Origin: JAHWKV01 sp040905365
Lineage (GTDB): Bacteria > Actinomycetota > CADDZG01 > JAHWKV01
Reading direction: 5' to 3'
NCBI GenBank assembly: GCA_040905365.1
Contig: JBBDRQ010000079.1
Span: 1 to 16,112 of the forward strand
DNA: 16,112 nt
A program made the position numbers and the translations under genes. Below, in pieces: positions 14,682 through 16,112 of this stretch. A model generated the notes under the pieces. It ran no database searches and was not told the origin of the DNA. It saw only the letters and a list, made by a program, of their open reading frames with translations. Position 1 is the first letter of the stretch; every line of letters starts with the position of its first letter.

Positions 14682-14724
14682 TACCCGTCCCGATACCCCC
14701 GGGCCTTTCGGATAGAAACTTCTG

Positions 14725-14740
14725 TTAACAAAGCAGAAAC
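14725..14740. promoter_or_regulatory. GlnR-like nitrogen regulator box upstream of amt
   Basis: TTAAC, six bases, then GAAAC. This matches the actinobacterial GlnR consensus GTnAC-n6-GnAAC with a single mismatch (first base). A further GAAAC at 14715-14719 puts three AAC half-sites 10-11 bp apart on one face of the helix, the layout of multi-box GlnR sites. It lies 61 nt upstream of an ammonium transporter, a classic GlnR target. The site is predicted by pattern only. Confidence 0.55.
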
Positions 14741-14750
14741 AGTTCTCCGG

Positions 14751-14756
14751 TAGCCT
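14751..14756 (+). promoter_or_regulatory. Possible -10 element of the amt promoter
   Basis: TAGCCT fits the TANNNT form and lies 10 bp downstream of the GlnR-like box. The regulator would then overlap the -35 position, where no good hexamer is seen, as expected for an activated promoter. The leader would be about 38 nt, ending in the strong ribosome site GGAGAGGAGAG (14788-14798). Confidence 0.4.
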
Positions 14757-14800
14757 CCCTCCAATCAGGCTCGCAACAGAGCTCGGCGGAGAGGAGAGAC

Positions 14801-16066
<1,266 letters not shown>

Positions 16067-16075
16067 ACCACCCGG

Positions 16076-16112
16076 CGGCGCACCGGCAAAAGGGATCCGT
16101 GCCGGTGCGCCG
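16076..16112 (+). terminator. Perfect 13-bp hairpin after amt, likely terminator
   Basis: The arms 16076-16088 and 16100-16112 are exact reverse complements (CGGCGCACCGGCA with its partner) around an 11-nt loop, starting 9 bases after the amt stop. The stem is very GC-rich. The window ends at the last stem base, so any T tract cannot be seen. Confidence 0.65.

Overview
The window is high-GC bacterial DNA with dense, overlapping genes and many GTG/TTG starts. Its gene content marks it as Actinomycetota: an inositol-3-phosphate synthase next to a PadR regulator, a DUF5318 zinc protein, a class A PBP, and the run cca / DUF6049 / murJ / (pseudo)kinase / ECF sigma / zinc anti-sigma. From memory, the same order surrounds cca-sigM-ino1-ponA in Streptomyces, and it is split across the two sides of oriC in Mycobacterium (Rv3907c-Rv3912 and Rv0046c-Rv0050). 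Nothing in the sequence fixes the class. The TauE-type gene at the mutT position, the split murJ/kinase and the missing trxBA suggest a lineage outside the well-studied genera.

Left part (1-2680, minus strand): a DUF5318 protein ends in a likely terminator. An ATGA-coupled pair of multi-spanning membrane proteins of unknown function follows, then the first 60 codons of a class A penicillin-binding protein that runs off the left edge. The membrane pair sits where DUF5318 and ponA are normally adjacent, and is the least explained part of the window.

Control region (2681-2919): an AT-rich divergent intergenic stretch. It holds a TTGACA-type promoter, a 26-bp near-perfect palindrome over the predicted start site, and three perfect tandem copies of a 14-bp unit in the leader. 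To its right PadR and ino1 form a plus-strand pair. ino1 meets a convergent minus-strand pair, cca followed by an overlapping SAM methyltransferase.

Right part (6905-14681, plus strand): a TSUP-family permease, a secreted DUF6049 protein, the lipid II flippase MurJ, a membrane (pseudo)kinase with an extracytoplasmic discoidin-like domain, an ECF sigma factor and its zinc-binding anti-sigma factor. The last four are joined by overlaps or near-zero spacing (GTGA overlap, 34-nt overlap, about 30 nt, ATGA overlap). They read as a cell-envelope module: peptidoglycan precursor export, a regulator of that export, and an envelope-stress sigma switch.

At the right edge an ammonium transporter has its own upstream region with a GlnR-like box, and a perfect 13-bp hairpin ends the window. 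No tRNA, rRNA, CRISPR array, transposase or phage gene was seen, and no gene-free stretch exceeds 300 bases (the longest is 2681-2919). No wholly new defence or mobile system is evident. The best leads are the membrane pair, the split MurJ/pseudokinase and the PadR control region.
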